34,318 bases of DNA from an uncultured Granulicella sp. (GCA_937873145.1 CALMVK010000231.1:1-34318), one strand, 5' to 3'; shown: positions 7,619 to 16,067, numbered from the stretch's first letter. Numbers and translations: made by a program. Notes: generated by a model not told the origin, from the letters alone.

Positions 7619-8881
7619 TCAGAGATTGCCGCTGACCGCCATGCACGTCGGCGTCTGTGTTGATGGGAAAACCGTGCCACGCGTCAGATTCGACAGGAAT
7701 CCCTCATTTTGGTTTATCAGCTTTCCCGTCACCGTGTTGTCAAAGTGATTTGAGGTGTAAAGATATTGATTGGTCGGATCCTGAACCGCGCAAGTTGGAC
7801 CGGAACCTACCGCATAGGGATTGCTGGTCGGGTCGGGTACCGCCTGTAGCTGCCCCAACGTATTAATATTGAAGGCCGAAATAGAACTGTTTGCCGTTGA
7901 GATACTGCCGGTTTGGTTGTAGTTCATCACGTAAAGGTACTTACCGTTGTTGCTTGTGATCGAGTACATCGGATTTGAGGTACCCGCCAGATTGGTCATC
8001 TGACTGCCACTCACCTGAGTGAGAGAGCAACTAGAGCTTCCTGCCTGCTCGGTATAGATAAAGTTATTTGCGCTGTCCGTGATGTAAGTGAAAGCACTCG
8101 CTGAAGTATTGTTGCCGGTGTTAATAGAGGTGAAGTTCGGGGTGACACCGCCGGTAGGAGCTGAAACGACTAAAGAGCCGGTCGTGGCCACCGTAAGCTG
8201 GCCGTTTGAGCTATTGACGAGATAGGGATAAACAGAGTTCGCTGACAAGGTAAACAGACATCCGCCAGAACCAGTACGCGTCATGATGGGGCTTTGTCCA
8301 ACATCAAAATATGTCTGGGCAATGCCGCCAGTAAGGATGGCGTTGTTGGTCACCAGCGTAAGCCGGCCAGTGTTCGGGTCGACTGCGAAGGCGGTGATCG
8401 AGCCATTACCGGTCGTTGCATAATCCGGCGAGTATTTATCTAGAACGTAGAGGAAGTTTCCGCTCGAGTCGAAGGTCGCCCAAATAGGATTGACACCCTG
8501 GCTGAAGAAGGTCTGCTGAAAGGTCAGGATGCCTCCCGTCCCCACCGAGTACTCCGCGATGGAGGCCCCTGGCGAGGTAAAGGAGACGGTTCCCGGGGTA
8601 CCTGTTGCACCGGAGCCGCTATTGATGACGTAAACGTAGCGTCCGCCCGTCTTCACCACAATATCGACAGGGTTCGTCCCCCCGGAAGAGAAGGGAGAAT
8701 GAGCGATTGCAGTCAGATTGCCCGTGTAATCGTCGATCAGGAAGCCGGAGATCTGGTTGTAAAAAGTACCGAGAACCCACATGTACCCAATAGTGCCGCC
8801 GCCGCACGCCGTCATGCCAAGTCCAAGCGCTGCCGATGCTACCAGGGCCGTAAGCATCCGGCCAATCTTGCTGAACGTCAT
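7619..8881 (-). CDS. YVTN/lactonase-type beta-propeller lipoprotein (paralog 1)
   Basis: A 420-residue predicted lipoprotein with the same plan as the next gene. The signal peptide MTFSKIGRMLTALVASAALG leads to a lipobox with C26 (LGMTAC-GGG), followed by beta-propeller repeats (RYVYVINSGSG, NFLYVLDKYSP, KYLYVMNYNQ, QYLYTSNHFDN). Both proteins have the lipobox Cys at residue 26 and end in a similar blade, so they probably arose by tandem duplication, although internal sequence has diverged. The ATG at 8881 is preceded by AAGGA at about 6 nt; the longer frame to 8974 adds a stretch with no signal-peptide character. The substrate is unknown. Confidence 0.87.
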   Translation of the reverse strand: MTFSKIGRMLTALVASAALGLGMTACGGGTIGYMWVLGTFYNQISGFLIDDYTGNLTAIAHSPFSSGGTNPVDIVVKTGGRYVYVINSGSGATGTPGTVSFTSPGASIAEYSVGTGGILTFQQTFFSQGVNPIWATFDSSGNFLYVLDKYSPDYATTGNGSITAFAVDPNTGRLTLVTNNAILTGGIAQTYFDVGQSPIMTRTGSGGCLFTLSANSVYPYLVNSSNGQLTVATTGSLVVSAPTGGVTPNFTSINTGNNTSASAFTYITDSANNFIYTEQAGSSSCSLTQVSGSQMTNLAGTSNPMYSITSNNGKYLYVMNYNQTGSISTANSSISAFNINTLGQLQAVPDPTSNPYAVGSGPTCAVQDPTNQYLYTSNHFDNTVTGKLINQNEGFLSNLTRGTVFPSTQTPTCMAVSGNL

Positions 8882-9093
8882 CTGTTTCCTTACTCCACGC
8901 CCGCATGCCGGACGCCCGTCGTGAACTTTGATGAAAGGGGTTGTATAGCTCCCATTTATTGTAGAAGCACTCAAGAGATAAAGCCACTTTCCACGCTATG
9001 AATCAATATAGTCTTTGACGGGAGCGTGTTTTAGACGTGTACGATCCGGCGCGCGTTAGCACGACACTGACTACGTGAAAGAGCCATGCAGAG

Positions 9094-11196
9094 CTACCAG
9101 ACCCGGCACGACTTTTCAGGCATCATCGGCTGGCCGACCTTGCAACCGAAGGCTTTGCCGAACTCGTCAAAGTTTTGTACGCTGCCATCGGTACGCCATT
9201 TACCAGAGCTGTGCGGATCGGTCTTGGCCTGGTTACGCGCTGCTTGTTCCGTGCGGTTTTCACACCAGACCTGGCCGAAGCTAATAAAGAAGCGCTGCGC
9301 TGGAGTGTAGCCATCCCGTACATCTGTCTGCGCGTCGAGGTTGGTAATGCCTTTCGGGGCAAGGGTTTCCTGTAAGGCGCGGAAAGCGATTCGCAGTCCA
9401 CCGTTGTCCGCGGCGTTCTCGCCGAGCGTTAGCCGTCCATTCAGATTCTGGCCGTCGGCGACCGGAAATTGCGAGTACTCGTCCGCCAGACACTGCGTGC
9501 GCTGTTTGAACTTGGTGAGATCGTCCGGCGTAAACCAGCTTCCCATCGAGCCATCGGCGTTGTACTTGACGTTACCGGTAGGTCCGTAGTTTGCTCCTTG
9601 GTCGTCGAAGCCATGCGTCATCTCATGCCCGATCACCACGCCAATCCCGCCAAAGTTGATTGCTGGATCCTTGGTCACATCGTAGAAGGGAGGTTGAAGG
9701 ATACCGGCCGGGAAGTTGATGTCGTTCTGCGGCGGATTGTAGTAAGCGTTGACCGTGGGCGGCGTCATCCCCCATTCACTTTCGTCCACGGGCTTACCCA
9801 GCTTGGTGAGATTGCGATCGCGTTCAAAAACGGCGTTGTGAGAGAGGTCGGTAATGAAGTCGGTGCGACTTACTTCAAGCTTGCTGTAATCGCGCCAGTG
9901 GGCTGGGTAGCCGATCTTGTCGCGGAAGGCGGCAAGCTTCTTCTCGGCTTCGGCCTTGGTGGCGTCGCTCATCCAGGGAAGCGTCCGGATATCCTCGCCG
10001 AGCGCCTTCTCCAGCGCCGCGACCAGCTTCTCCATATTGTCCTTGGCGGCGGGAGGAAAGTTCTGCTTCACCCAGTCCTGGCCAACGGCCTCGCCAAGGG
10101 CTGCGTCGGTAAGGCGGGTGCAGCGTTTCCAGCGAGGCTGCTGCTCCTTTTGCCCGGTAAGTGTCGCAGCGAAGAAATCGAAGTTGCGATCGACAAAGTC
10201 CTTGGAGAGATAGGGCGCGGCGCGATGCAGGACTTGCCAACGCAGATAGGACTTCAGCACGGGCAGCGGCTCACTCTCCAACTGTTCGTTGACGGCGCGG
10301 ACAAAGCCGGGAAAGGACACATTCAACGTCCTGACCTGGCCAGCACCGGAGCCGTCCAGCAGGACATGCCAGTCAAAGTCTGGGCTGAGCTGCTGAACCT
10401 CCGCCACCGTCATCATGTGATAGACGTTCGCAGGATTGCGCATCTCCACGCGGGGCATGGAGCCTTGTGCCAGCGCAGTTTCAACTTTCAGCACACCCGC
10501 TGCCTCCGCTGCTGCCCGGTCCGGCGTGTCGCCAAGCAAGCTGAACATCGCCGTGACATGCGCGACATACTGCTCCCTCAATCTGACGCTGCGTGCGTCT
10601 TGATTCAAGTAGTAGTCGCGGTCGGGGAGCGTCAAGCCGCCCTGGCCGGTTTGAAGAATCTGCTGTGTTGCGTCCTTCTGGTCCTGGCCGACGCGCACGC
10701 TCACCAGGAAACCTTGACCGTACTTCGCTTCATATCGGCTATCGAGCTGTGCAACCATCTTGGTGCTGTCAAGCCCATCGACCATGGCGAGTTGTGAAGC
10801 GATCGCACGCGCGCCAAGTTTGTCCGCCTGGTCCACGTCCATGCAGGCTGCGTAGTAACTTCCGTATTTAGTCTGGAGCGGGCTTGAAGGATGCTTTGAA
10901 GCTGCGTCCAGATCCTTCCACAGCAGATAATTGTTCGTGTCCGCAAGCGTATTGAAGCTGCCCCAACGCGACTCCGTTGCAGGGATAGGATTGTTCTTCA
11001 TCCAGTTGCCGCAGGCGTACTGGTAAAAGTCGGTGCAGGGATTGGCCGTTTTATCGATCGAGGTCAGGTCGAACATGACCGGCTTCTTCGGAGGCTGGGC
11101 GGGACCTGTCTCTTCTGCGCTGTTCATGGCCTGTGCCGCAGCCCCAATCAGGCTGCCTGAAAGAAGAAGAGTCGGAATAGTTTTAGAGATGCGCAT
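9094..11196 (-). CDS. pepO: M13 family zinc metallopeptidase (neprilysin/PepO-like)
   Basis: A 700-residue secreted peptidase with a signal peptide (about residues 1-23, ending AAAQA). The N-terminal M13 domain has NPCTDFYQYACGNW (52-65). The catalytic domain has NAYYNPPQNDINFPAGILQP (483-502). The zinc site is HEMTH (H524, E525, H528) with the third ligand in GENAAD (E593, D597). The C-terminus is SCRVW, the usual CxxW end of the family. Length and domain order are complete. It would cleave oligopeptides in the periplasm or outside the cell. The ATG is preceded by AGGGAG. It starts 41 bp after the MCE-protein gene, so the two are probably co-transcribed, though no functional link is known. 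Confidence 0.96.
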   Translation of the reverse strand: MRISKTIPTLLLSGSLIGAAAQAMNSAEETGPAQPPKKPVMFDLTSIDKTANPCTDFYQYACGNWMKNNPIPATESRWGSFNTLADTNNYLLWKDLDAASKHPSSPLQTKYGSYYAACMDVDQADKLGARAIASQLAMVDGLDSTKMVAQLDSRYEAKYGQGFLVSVRVGQDQKDATQQILQTGQGGLTLPDRDYYLNQDARSVRLREQYVAHVTAMFSLLGDTPDRAAAEAAGVLKVETALAQGSMPRVEMRNPANVYHMMTVAEVQQLSPDFDWHVLLDGSGAGQVRTLNVSFPGFVRAVNEQLESEPLPVLKSYLRWQVLHRAAPYLSKDFVDRNFDFFAATLTGQKEQQPRWKRCTRLTDAALGEAVGQDWVKQNFPPAAKDNMEKLVAALEKALGEDIRTLPWMSDATKAEAEKKLAAFRDKIGYPAHWRDYSKLEVSRTDFITDLSHNAVFERDRNLTKLGKPVDESEWGMTPPTVNAYYNPPQNDINFPAGILQPPFYDVTKDPAINFGGIGVVIGHEMTHGFDDQGANYGPTGNVKYNADGSMGSWFTPDDLTKFKQRTQCLADEYSQFPVADGQNLNGRLTLGENAADNGGLRIAFRALQETLAPKGITNLDAQTDVRDGYTPAQRFFISFGQVWCENRTEQAARNQAKTDPHSSGKWRTDGSVQNFDEFGKAFGCKVGQPMMPEKSCRVW

Positions 11197-11237
11197 AAGA
11201 CTCCCTGCAAAAGGATGAGGCGAAGCTGAGTCACAAG

Positions 11238-12323
11238 TTAAAAGATCTTCAGGTGAATGGTCAGATACTTTTTCGGATCCTGGCGGATGGTATCCGTCAA
11301 CAAGGTGGCAGAGGTAAGCAGCTTGTTCAGGTTTGTATAGGCCTGATCGTCCGTCGCCAGCTTGCCGAGCGTACCCTTCCCTTGTGCCACGCCGGCAATC
11401 AGCATGTCCGTCTGGTCGATCGTATCCCGGAGCTTTTGGGCAAAGGCAGGATCATGGATCAGCATGCCCGCTGCACCCTGACCATTCTGTACGTCGTTCA
11501 GCAAGGAGTTTGTGCGGGTGAGCGTCTGGTTCAGATTGTTGTATAGCGTCTCGTCGGTCAGCAGCTTGCCTGCGGTGCCTTTGCCGCTCTGCAAGGAGGT
11601 CGCAATCTGGTCCAGCTTGCCTGCGGCTAGATTAAGCCGGTTGTACATGGTGTCGTCCGTCATCAGCTTGCCGATCGAGCCACGTCCATTGTTCAGGCCG
11701 ACCTCAAGCGTGTGGAGTTCATCGACAGTGGCGTCAGCCTTGTTGTAGAGATCAGGGTTGTTGATCAACTGGCCAACAGAGCCCTTACCCGTCTCGAGAT
11801 TGTCCACAATCGTGTTCATCTTGGCGAGAATAACGTTCAGCTGTTCAATCGTCCCCTGGCTTGCTTTGACCACGTCGGTGATGGTCGGCGTCTCAAGCGT
11901 ATGCAGCTCGTCGCCGTCTTTCAACTCCGGGCCGGTGGCGGTTTGGCTGTTGATATCGACCACGGTGTCACCGAGTACCCCTACGGTAGTCAGAGCCGCC
12001 TTGGAGTCCACATGCAGCCTGTTTTGGAACTTGCTGTCGATCTTCATCAGAACCCGTACCGGTGTCAGCTTGCGCGCCGGGTCGGCGGTCACGGTCACCG
12101 CCTTGACGGAGCCGATGGTGACCCCTTCGAGATTGACCGCGCCCCCCTCTTTCAATCCGGCGGCGTTCTCAAAGTAAGTGGTGACGGTAAGCTTCTTTGA
12201 AAAGACACCCAAGCCTGAAGAACTCGTCATGAGGAAGAGCAAGGTAATGAGGATGATCGATGCCACCAAAACAATTGCCCCAATCTTCAATTGCGACCAT
12301 CGAACCTCCTGCTGACTGGGCAT
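11238..12323 (-). CDS. MCE/MlaD-family lipid-transport protein with five 34-residue repeats
   Basis: A 361-residue protein with one N-terminal membrane helix (about residues 13-32). An MCE domain follows (about 44-128), recognisable by YFENAAGLKEGGAVNLEGVTIGSV and VDSKAALTTVGVLGDTVVDI. The rest is a helical region with a GxGxxGxL motif recurring exactly every 34 residues (starts at 179, 213, 247, 281 and 315). MCE proteins form hexameric tunnels for phospholipid transport between membranes with MlaE permease and MlaF ATPase partners, none of which is in the window. I use the ATG at 12323 because AGGAG lies 4 nt upstream; the GTG at 12338 adds only five residues and overlaps that site. The gene begins about 140 bp from the proposed inversion breakpoint. 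Confidence 0.92.
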   Translation of the reverse strand: MPSQQEVRWSQLKIGAIVLVASIILITLLFLMTSSSGLGVFSKKLTVTTYFENAAGLKEGGAVNLEGVTIGSVKAVTVTADPARKLTPVRVLMKIDSKFQNRLHVDSKAALTTVGVLGDTVVDINSQTATGPELKDGDELHTLETPTITDVVKASQGTIEQLNVILAKMNTIVDNLETGKGSVGQLINNPDLYNKADATVDELHTLEVGLNNGRGSIGKLMTDDTMYNRLNLAAGKLDQIATSLQSGKGTAGKLLTDETLYNNLNQTLTRTNSLLNDVQNGQGAAGMLIHDPAFAQKLRDTIDQTDMLIAGVAQGKGTLGKLATDDQAYTNLNKLLTSATLLTDTIRQDPKKYLTIHLKIF

Positions 12324-12463
12324 AGCTCTCCTGAACACCTGAAGCGACCGCTTACTTTTCTTATCGGCTCACTTCGAGAATACATGAGCGCCCCGACGCA
12401 AATACATGGTTCCCGGTCACCGGACTGCCTTGGATGGGTAAGCGCGCTCCCTCTTTCGTGGCA

Positions 12464-12471
12464 GAGCACGC
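12464..12471 (-). repeat. Inversion breakpoint, 8 bp microhomology (left)
   Basis: On the minus strand the octamer GCGTGCTC ends the alpha-galactosidase homology. The same octamer on the plus strand (27655-27662) begins the rest of the gene. The two copies are thus inverted repeats at the two proposed breakpoints. Confidence 0.7.
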
Positions 12472-13271
12472 CCAATGGCCCATGTGGACGCGGTCTTGAT
12501 CGAGCGTGAGCTTGCCATTACCGATCTCGAGCATGTCGGGATCATTCCAGTGTCCGGTCCGGCGTATTTGGCTAGGCCGGCCTGTGAGCGGCCGATGGAG
12601 CGAATGCGATCGAAGTTGGGTTGAATGTCGCCAGTGGTGCGCCACAGGTTTGCACCCACTTCGGGCGCCCATTGCCAGATCATGTCCCATCCGGACTGGC
12701 TCAAGCTGTATACCATGGGGCGGCCGGTGTTCAGAATAGCTTGGTGCATCTTGGCGAAAGCTGCCTGCATCCTTCGGTTCTGCCCGGCCAAGTCGCCGGG
12801 TGCATCCTTGGTCATGATGTCCTGAAAACCGCAGAGATCGTACTTTAAGTAGTCGATGCCCCAAGACGCATAGAGGTCGGCGTCCTGCTGCTCGTGGTTG
12901 TAGCTGCCTTCGTAGTGGCCACAGGTCTGGGGGCCGGGGGAGCTGTAGATGCCGAGCTTCAAGCCCTTGCTATGAACGTAGTCGGCAAGCGCCTTCATGT
13001 CAGGAAACTTCTCATTCGCATGGAGCACGCCGGCCTCATCGCGCTTGCCCTCTCAGGTGTCGTCGATGTTGACGTAGACGTAGCCTGCGTCGCGCATGCC
13101 GGAGGAGACGATCAGATCAGCGGCTTGGCGAATATCCCTGTCGGTGACCTTGCCGGAGAACCAGTTCCAGGAGTTCCAGCCCATAGGCGGAGTCAATGCG
13201 ATCTTATTTTGTGCATGGGAAAACAGATTAAACGAAAGCAAAACGAAGAAAGCAAGTCGCTTGAAACGCAT
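12464..13271 (-). pseudogene. GH27 alpha-galactosidase, N-terminal fragment (broken)
   Basis: Read on the minus strand from the ATG at 13271, this encodes a signal peptide (MRFKRLAFFVLLSFNLFSHAQ) and then a GH27 barrel: LTPPMGWNSWN, YVNIDDT, ASWGIDYLKYDLC with the nucleophile Asp, and LWRTTGDIQ with the probable acid/base Asp. Three lesions are visible. A TGA at 13053-13055 replaces the Trp codon of the conserved DDTWEG motif. One G is missing in AGP-GHWNDPDM (near 12563), and reading must change frame to continue as GHWNDPDMLEIGNG. The homology then stops after VHMGHWA, at the GCGTGCTC near 12464-12471, where unrelated sequence begins. The missing C-terminal third lies at 27651-28034 on the other strand. 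No functional enzyme can be made. Confidence 0.93.
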
Positions 13272-13297
13272 GGAGAGGGGTTTACCTTGCAGAGCTG

Positions 13298-13360
13298 GGA
13301 TGTAGTGTCGAGCCAGATGGTACATGCGCCTGCGCCGGGAAGACAAACCACACTACATCC
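13298..13360. promoter_or_regulatory. 11 bp perfect inverted repeat upstream of the alpha-galactosidase remnant
   Basis: GGATGTAGTGT (13298-13308) and ACACTACATCC (13350-13360) are exact reverse complements with 41 bp between them. They lie in the 170 bp region between the divergent alpha-galactosidase remnant (start 13271) and the DUF1440-like gene (start 13442). A paired operator for a sugar-responsive regulator is a reasonable guess; no regulator gene is nearby. Confidence 0.4.
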
Positions 13361-13441
13361 TCCTGGGATCGATCAGGCTTTCTGTGCAGCGGGTTGACCT
13401 TGAGGATAAGTTTCCTCATCTGAAGCGGAAGAGGTGAAGCA

Positions 13442-13960
13442 ATGGGACGATCGGCTTGGAAAGGGTTTGCTGCGGGAGCGATCGGCGGCGCGTTGGGCAC
13501 GCTGGTCCTCAACGTGTTTCAGAAAGGTTCGCTGGCAGGGACCAGGAGCATCGAGGACACGCTGGAGAATGGGCATACTTATACGCAACAACAGGAAGCG
13601 TTGCTGCAGGGCTTCAGCAAAGCACATTTGCAAACAGGCTTGGCGGTAGCCGGAGCCGTAGGCGTTCAGCTATCGTCTGCTCAAAAAGAAAACCTGGCAC
13701 CGGTCGTTGAGTACGCTTTCGGTATCCTGTGCGGCGGCGTCTACGGTCTTGTTGCGGAGTACCTTCCCGCGGCAACGGCCGGTTTCGGCACGACCTACGG
13801 CGCGGTCCTCTTTACTGGAGCGAGTGAGGTCGTTCTCCCGGCGCTGGGCATGGTGGACATGCCACTGGATCGGACGCCGATTCAACATTTAGGTGGCTTA
13901 TCTGGAAATGTCGTCTACGGCGCAGTCACAGAAGGGGTCCGACGGTTGCTTCGCGCTTAG
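13442..13960 (+). CDS. DUF1440-like (YagU-type) membrane protein
   Basis: A 172-residue protein with several Gly/Ala-rich hydrophobic segments: FAAGAIGGALGTLVLNVF near the N-terminus, VVEYAFGILCGGVYGLVAEY in the middle, and HLGGLSGNVVYGAVTEGVRRLL at the C-terminus. The last resembles the HLVYG-type ending of the DUF1440 family of inner-membrane proteins. Function is unknown; YagU of E. coli has been linked to acid resistance, but I cannot transfer that here. GAGGTG lies upstream of the ATG. It is a single gene ending at a bidirectional terminator. Confidence 0.75.
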   Translation: MGRSAWKGFAAGAIGGALGTLVLNVFQKGSLAGTRSIEDTLENGHTYTQQQEALLQGFSKAHLQTGLAVAGAVGVQLSSAQKENLAPVVEYAFGILCGGVYGLVAEYLPAATAGFGTTYGAVLFTGASEVVLPALGMVDMPLDRTPIQHLGGLSGNVVYGAVTEGVRRLLRA

Positions 13961-13984
13961 CTGAAAGCTTTCACGAAATTATAA

Positions 13985-14012
13985 AAGGCCCGGTACAGTG
14001 CCGGGCCTTCTT
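13985..14012. terminator. Bidirectional terminator between convergent genes
   Basis: A perfect 9 bp stem (AAGGCCCGG, 13985-13993, with CCGGGCCTT, 14001-14009) and a 7 nt loop. On the plus strand TTCTTC follows; on the minus strand TTTTATAATTT follows. It separates the DUF1440-like gene from the converging oxidoreductase gene. Confidence 0.85.
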
Positions 14013-14073
14013 CAATCCCTAATGTGAATATACCTTGACTGTGCACCAGCAGTATCTTTATCTGCAAAATCGA

Positions 14074-15069
14074 TCAGAGTTTGACCAGCATTTTGCCCAC
14101 GTTCCCGCCATGGAACAGCTTCAGAAACGCGTCCACCGCGTGCTCGATGCCCTGATCGACTGTCTGTGCCGATTTGATCTTTCCCGACCCGATCCATGGC
14201 ACCATCTCTCCTAGGAAGCGCGGTATCTGGTCGAATCGATCGCTTGTGATGAATCCTTCCAGCCGTAGCCGTTTTCTCACGATGGAAACGAGTCCGTGCA
14301 CAGCAGACGCGCTATCGTTGGCCCCGTCGATCATTCCGCACAAGGCAAATCGTGCGAAGGGTTTGGCTACGGCAAGCGCCGCCTCCAGATGTGCGCCGCC
14401 AACGTTATCGAAGTAGACACTGATGCCCTGGGGGGCCGCTCTCTGCAGCGCTGCCGTTAGGTCCGGCTCTGCCTTGTAGTCGATGACTGTATCTACGCCC
14501 AGCGAGCGCACAAACTCAACCTTTTCCGCCCCGCCCGCCGATCCGATGACCGTAGCACCCTGGATTTTTGCAATTTGGCAGGCCACTGAACCGACCGCTC
14601 CGGCCGCAGCCGAAATAAAGACCACATCGCCTTGCTTCACGTTGGCGACCTCCTGCACTCCCAAGTATGCCGTCAAGCCAGTCAGCCCGGCAACCCCCAG
14701 ATACATCTCCGGTGCCAGCGCCGTTGTGTCCACCTTCATCAGTCCGGGCGCGTCCGCCGGCGCGTTGAAGGCCTCACGCCAGCCGAACATGGAAACGACC
14801 GTATCCCCTTCCTTCAGGCGTGGATCGTTCGATGTCATCACCGTGCCGACCGCTCCCCCCTGCATGACTTCTCCAAGGGCAAACGGCGGCAGGTAACTTT
14901 TTACGTCCCGCATTCTTCCACGCATATAAGGATCGACGCTCATCCACTGATTACGCACCTGCACCGCGCCTGGTTCGGGCTTCGGCAAGGTCACGGTAGC
15001 CTGCTCAAAGTCGTCCGCCACGGGCATGCCCTTCGGCCGCCTCACCAATCGCACCTCGCGAGATTCCAT
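14074..15069 (-). CDS. Zinc-free MDR NADP-dependent oxidoreductase (CurA/leukotriene B4 dehydrogenase-like)
   Basis: A 331-residue medium-chain dehydrogenase/reductase. The N-terminal catalytic domain includes SVDPYMRGRM, the hallmark of the prostaglandin reductase/CurA subgroup. The Rossmann domain contains VFISAAAGAVGSVACQIAK (about residues 150-168) as the nucleotide-binding loop, and YFDNVGG further on. No catalytic or structural zinc ligands are present. The family reduces alpha,beta-unsaturated carbonyls with NADPH; the true substrate is not evident. I start at the ATG at 15069 with GGGGG upstream, not at the TTG at 15081. It is divergent from dapD with about 70 bp between them, so the two promoters lie very close together. 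Confidence 0.92.
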   Translation of the reverse strand: MESREVRLVRRPKGMPVADDFEQATVTLPKPEPGAVQVRNQWMSVDPYMRGRMRDVKSYLPPFALGEVMQGGAVGTVMTSNDPRLKEGDTVVSMFGWREAFNAPADAPGLMKVDTTALAPEMYLGVAGLTGLTAYLGVQEVANVKQGDVVFISAAAGAVGSVACQIAKIQGATVIGSAGGAEKVEFVRSLGVDTVIDYKAEPDLTAALQRAAPQGISVYFDNVGGAHLEAALAVAKPFARFALCGMIDGANDSASAVHGLVSIVRKRLRLEGFITSDRFDQIPRFLGEMVPWIGSGKIKSAQTVDQGIEHAVDAFLKLFHGGNVGKMLVKL

Positions 15070-15140
15070 GCCTACCCCCAACCGCTATCGTATCTTCTTC
15101 GGATGCTTTGTCTTTGCGCCGAACCAGTAAGCTAGCCTCT

Positions 15141-16007
15141 ATGACTTCCGCAGAAACGACTACACTCCAGACTTCGATTGAACACCACTTCGCTCAAGGA
15201 CCCGCCGTCCTCGACGCCTCCGGCAGACCCGATCCCGAAGCCCTTGCTGCCTTCCACGCTCTTCGCGCCGCTCTTGAAGCCGGCTCTCTCCGCGCCGCAT
15301 CCCCCGACTCGGACTCCTCTGTTGGTTGGACGGTCAATGCCTGGGTCAAGCGCGGCATTCTTCTCGGCTTCCGTCTTGGCCACCTGGAAAGTCACGCCGA
15401 GGGTGCGTATATCGACAAAGATACCTATCCCGCCCGGCGTTTCTCTCCGGAGCAGAACATTCGTGTCGTTCCTGGAGGCTCGTCTGTGCGCGCCGGTGCG
15501 TTCGTTGCTTCTGGCGTCGTGGTCATGCCGCCCGCATATCTCAACGTCGGCGCATATGTCGGCGAAGGCACCATGGTCGACTCGCACGCGCTTGTCGGCT
15601 CCTGCGCACAGGTCGGCTGCCGCGTGCATTTGAGCGCCGCTGCACAGATCGGAGGCGTTTTGGAGCCGGTCAATGCCTCCCCGGTTATCGTCGAAGACGA
15701 CTGCTTAATCGGCGGCAATACCGGCGTCTATGAGGGAACCATCGTACGCAACCGCGCCGTGCTGGCCGCCGGCACCGTCCTCACCCGCGGCACTCCCGTC
15801 TACGACCTCGTTCACAATCAGATCCATCGCGCAACCGCCGACACGCCACTCATCATCCCCTCTGGGGCTGTTGTCGTTCCGGGCTCGCGAGCCATCTCGC
15901 ATGGACCGGGAAAGGAGTGGGGCCTGTCCGTCGCGACCCCGGTCATCGTCAAATATCGCGACCAGAAGACCGAGCTCTCGCTTACCCTGGAAGACCTGCT
16001 GCGGTAA
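15141..16007 (+). CDS. dapD: Tetrahydrodipicolinate N-succinyltransferase
   Basis: A 288-residue enzyme of the lysine/diaminopimelate pathway that transfers succinyl from succinyl-CoA to tetrahydrodipicolinate. An N-terminal helical domain (WTVNAWVKRGILLGFRLGH) precedes a left-handed beta-helix of hexapeptide repeats: RAGAFVASGVVVMPPAYLNV, AYVGEGTMVDSHALVGSCAQ and DCLIGGNTGVYEGTIVRNRA. PGGSSVRAG and GTMVDSHA are typical DapD sequences. The ATG at 15141 is chosen because the upstream TTG extension (to 15108) has no ribosome site and a non-family sequence. It is monocistronic and far from other dap genes. Confidence 0.95.
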   Translation: MTSAETTTLQTSIEHHFAQGPAVLDASGRPDPEALAAFHALRAALEAGSLRAASPDSDSSVGWTVNAWVKRGILLGFRLGHLESHAEGAYIDKDTYPARRFSPEQNIRVVPGGSSVRAGAFVASGVVVMPPAYLNVGAYVGEGTMVDSHALVGSCAQVGCRVHLSAAAQIGGVLEPVNASPVIVEDDCLIGGNTGVYEGTIVRNRAVLAAGTVLTRGTPVYDLVHNQIHRATADTPLIIPSGAVVVPGSRAISHGPGKEWGLSVATPVIVKYRDQKTELSLTLEDLLR

Positions 16008-16031
16008 GCAGGAGGTCCTCCAGGCTACTTT

Positions 16032-16067
16032 TAATCTTTGGGGGAGAGAATCTGCCCCCAAAGATTA
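16032..16067 (+). terminator. Long hairpin between convergent dapD and TonB-receptor genes
   Basis: A perfect 13 bp stem (TAATCTTTGGGGG, 16032-16044, with CCCCCAAAGATTA, 16055-16067) and a 10 nt loop. It has no T-tract on either strand. The TAA stop of the minus-strand receptor gene (16065-16067) forms the base of the stem. It could stop or stabilise both transcripts. Confidence 0.6.

Noticed and set aside
9469-10797. 442-codon plus-strand frame
   Set aside because: It lies entirely antisense to the M13 peptidase, has no family motif and reflects high-GC codon structure.
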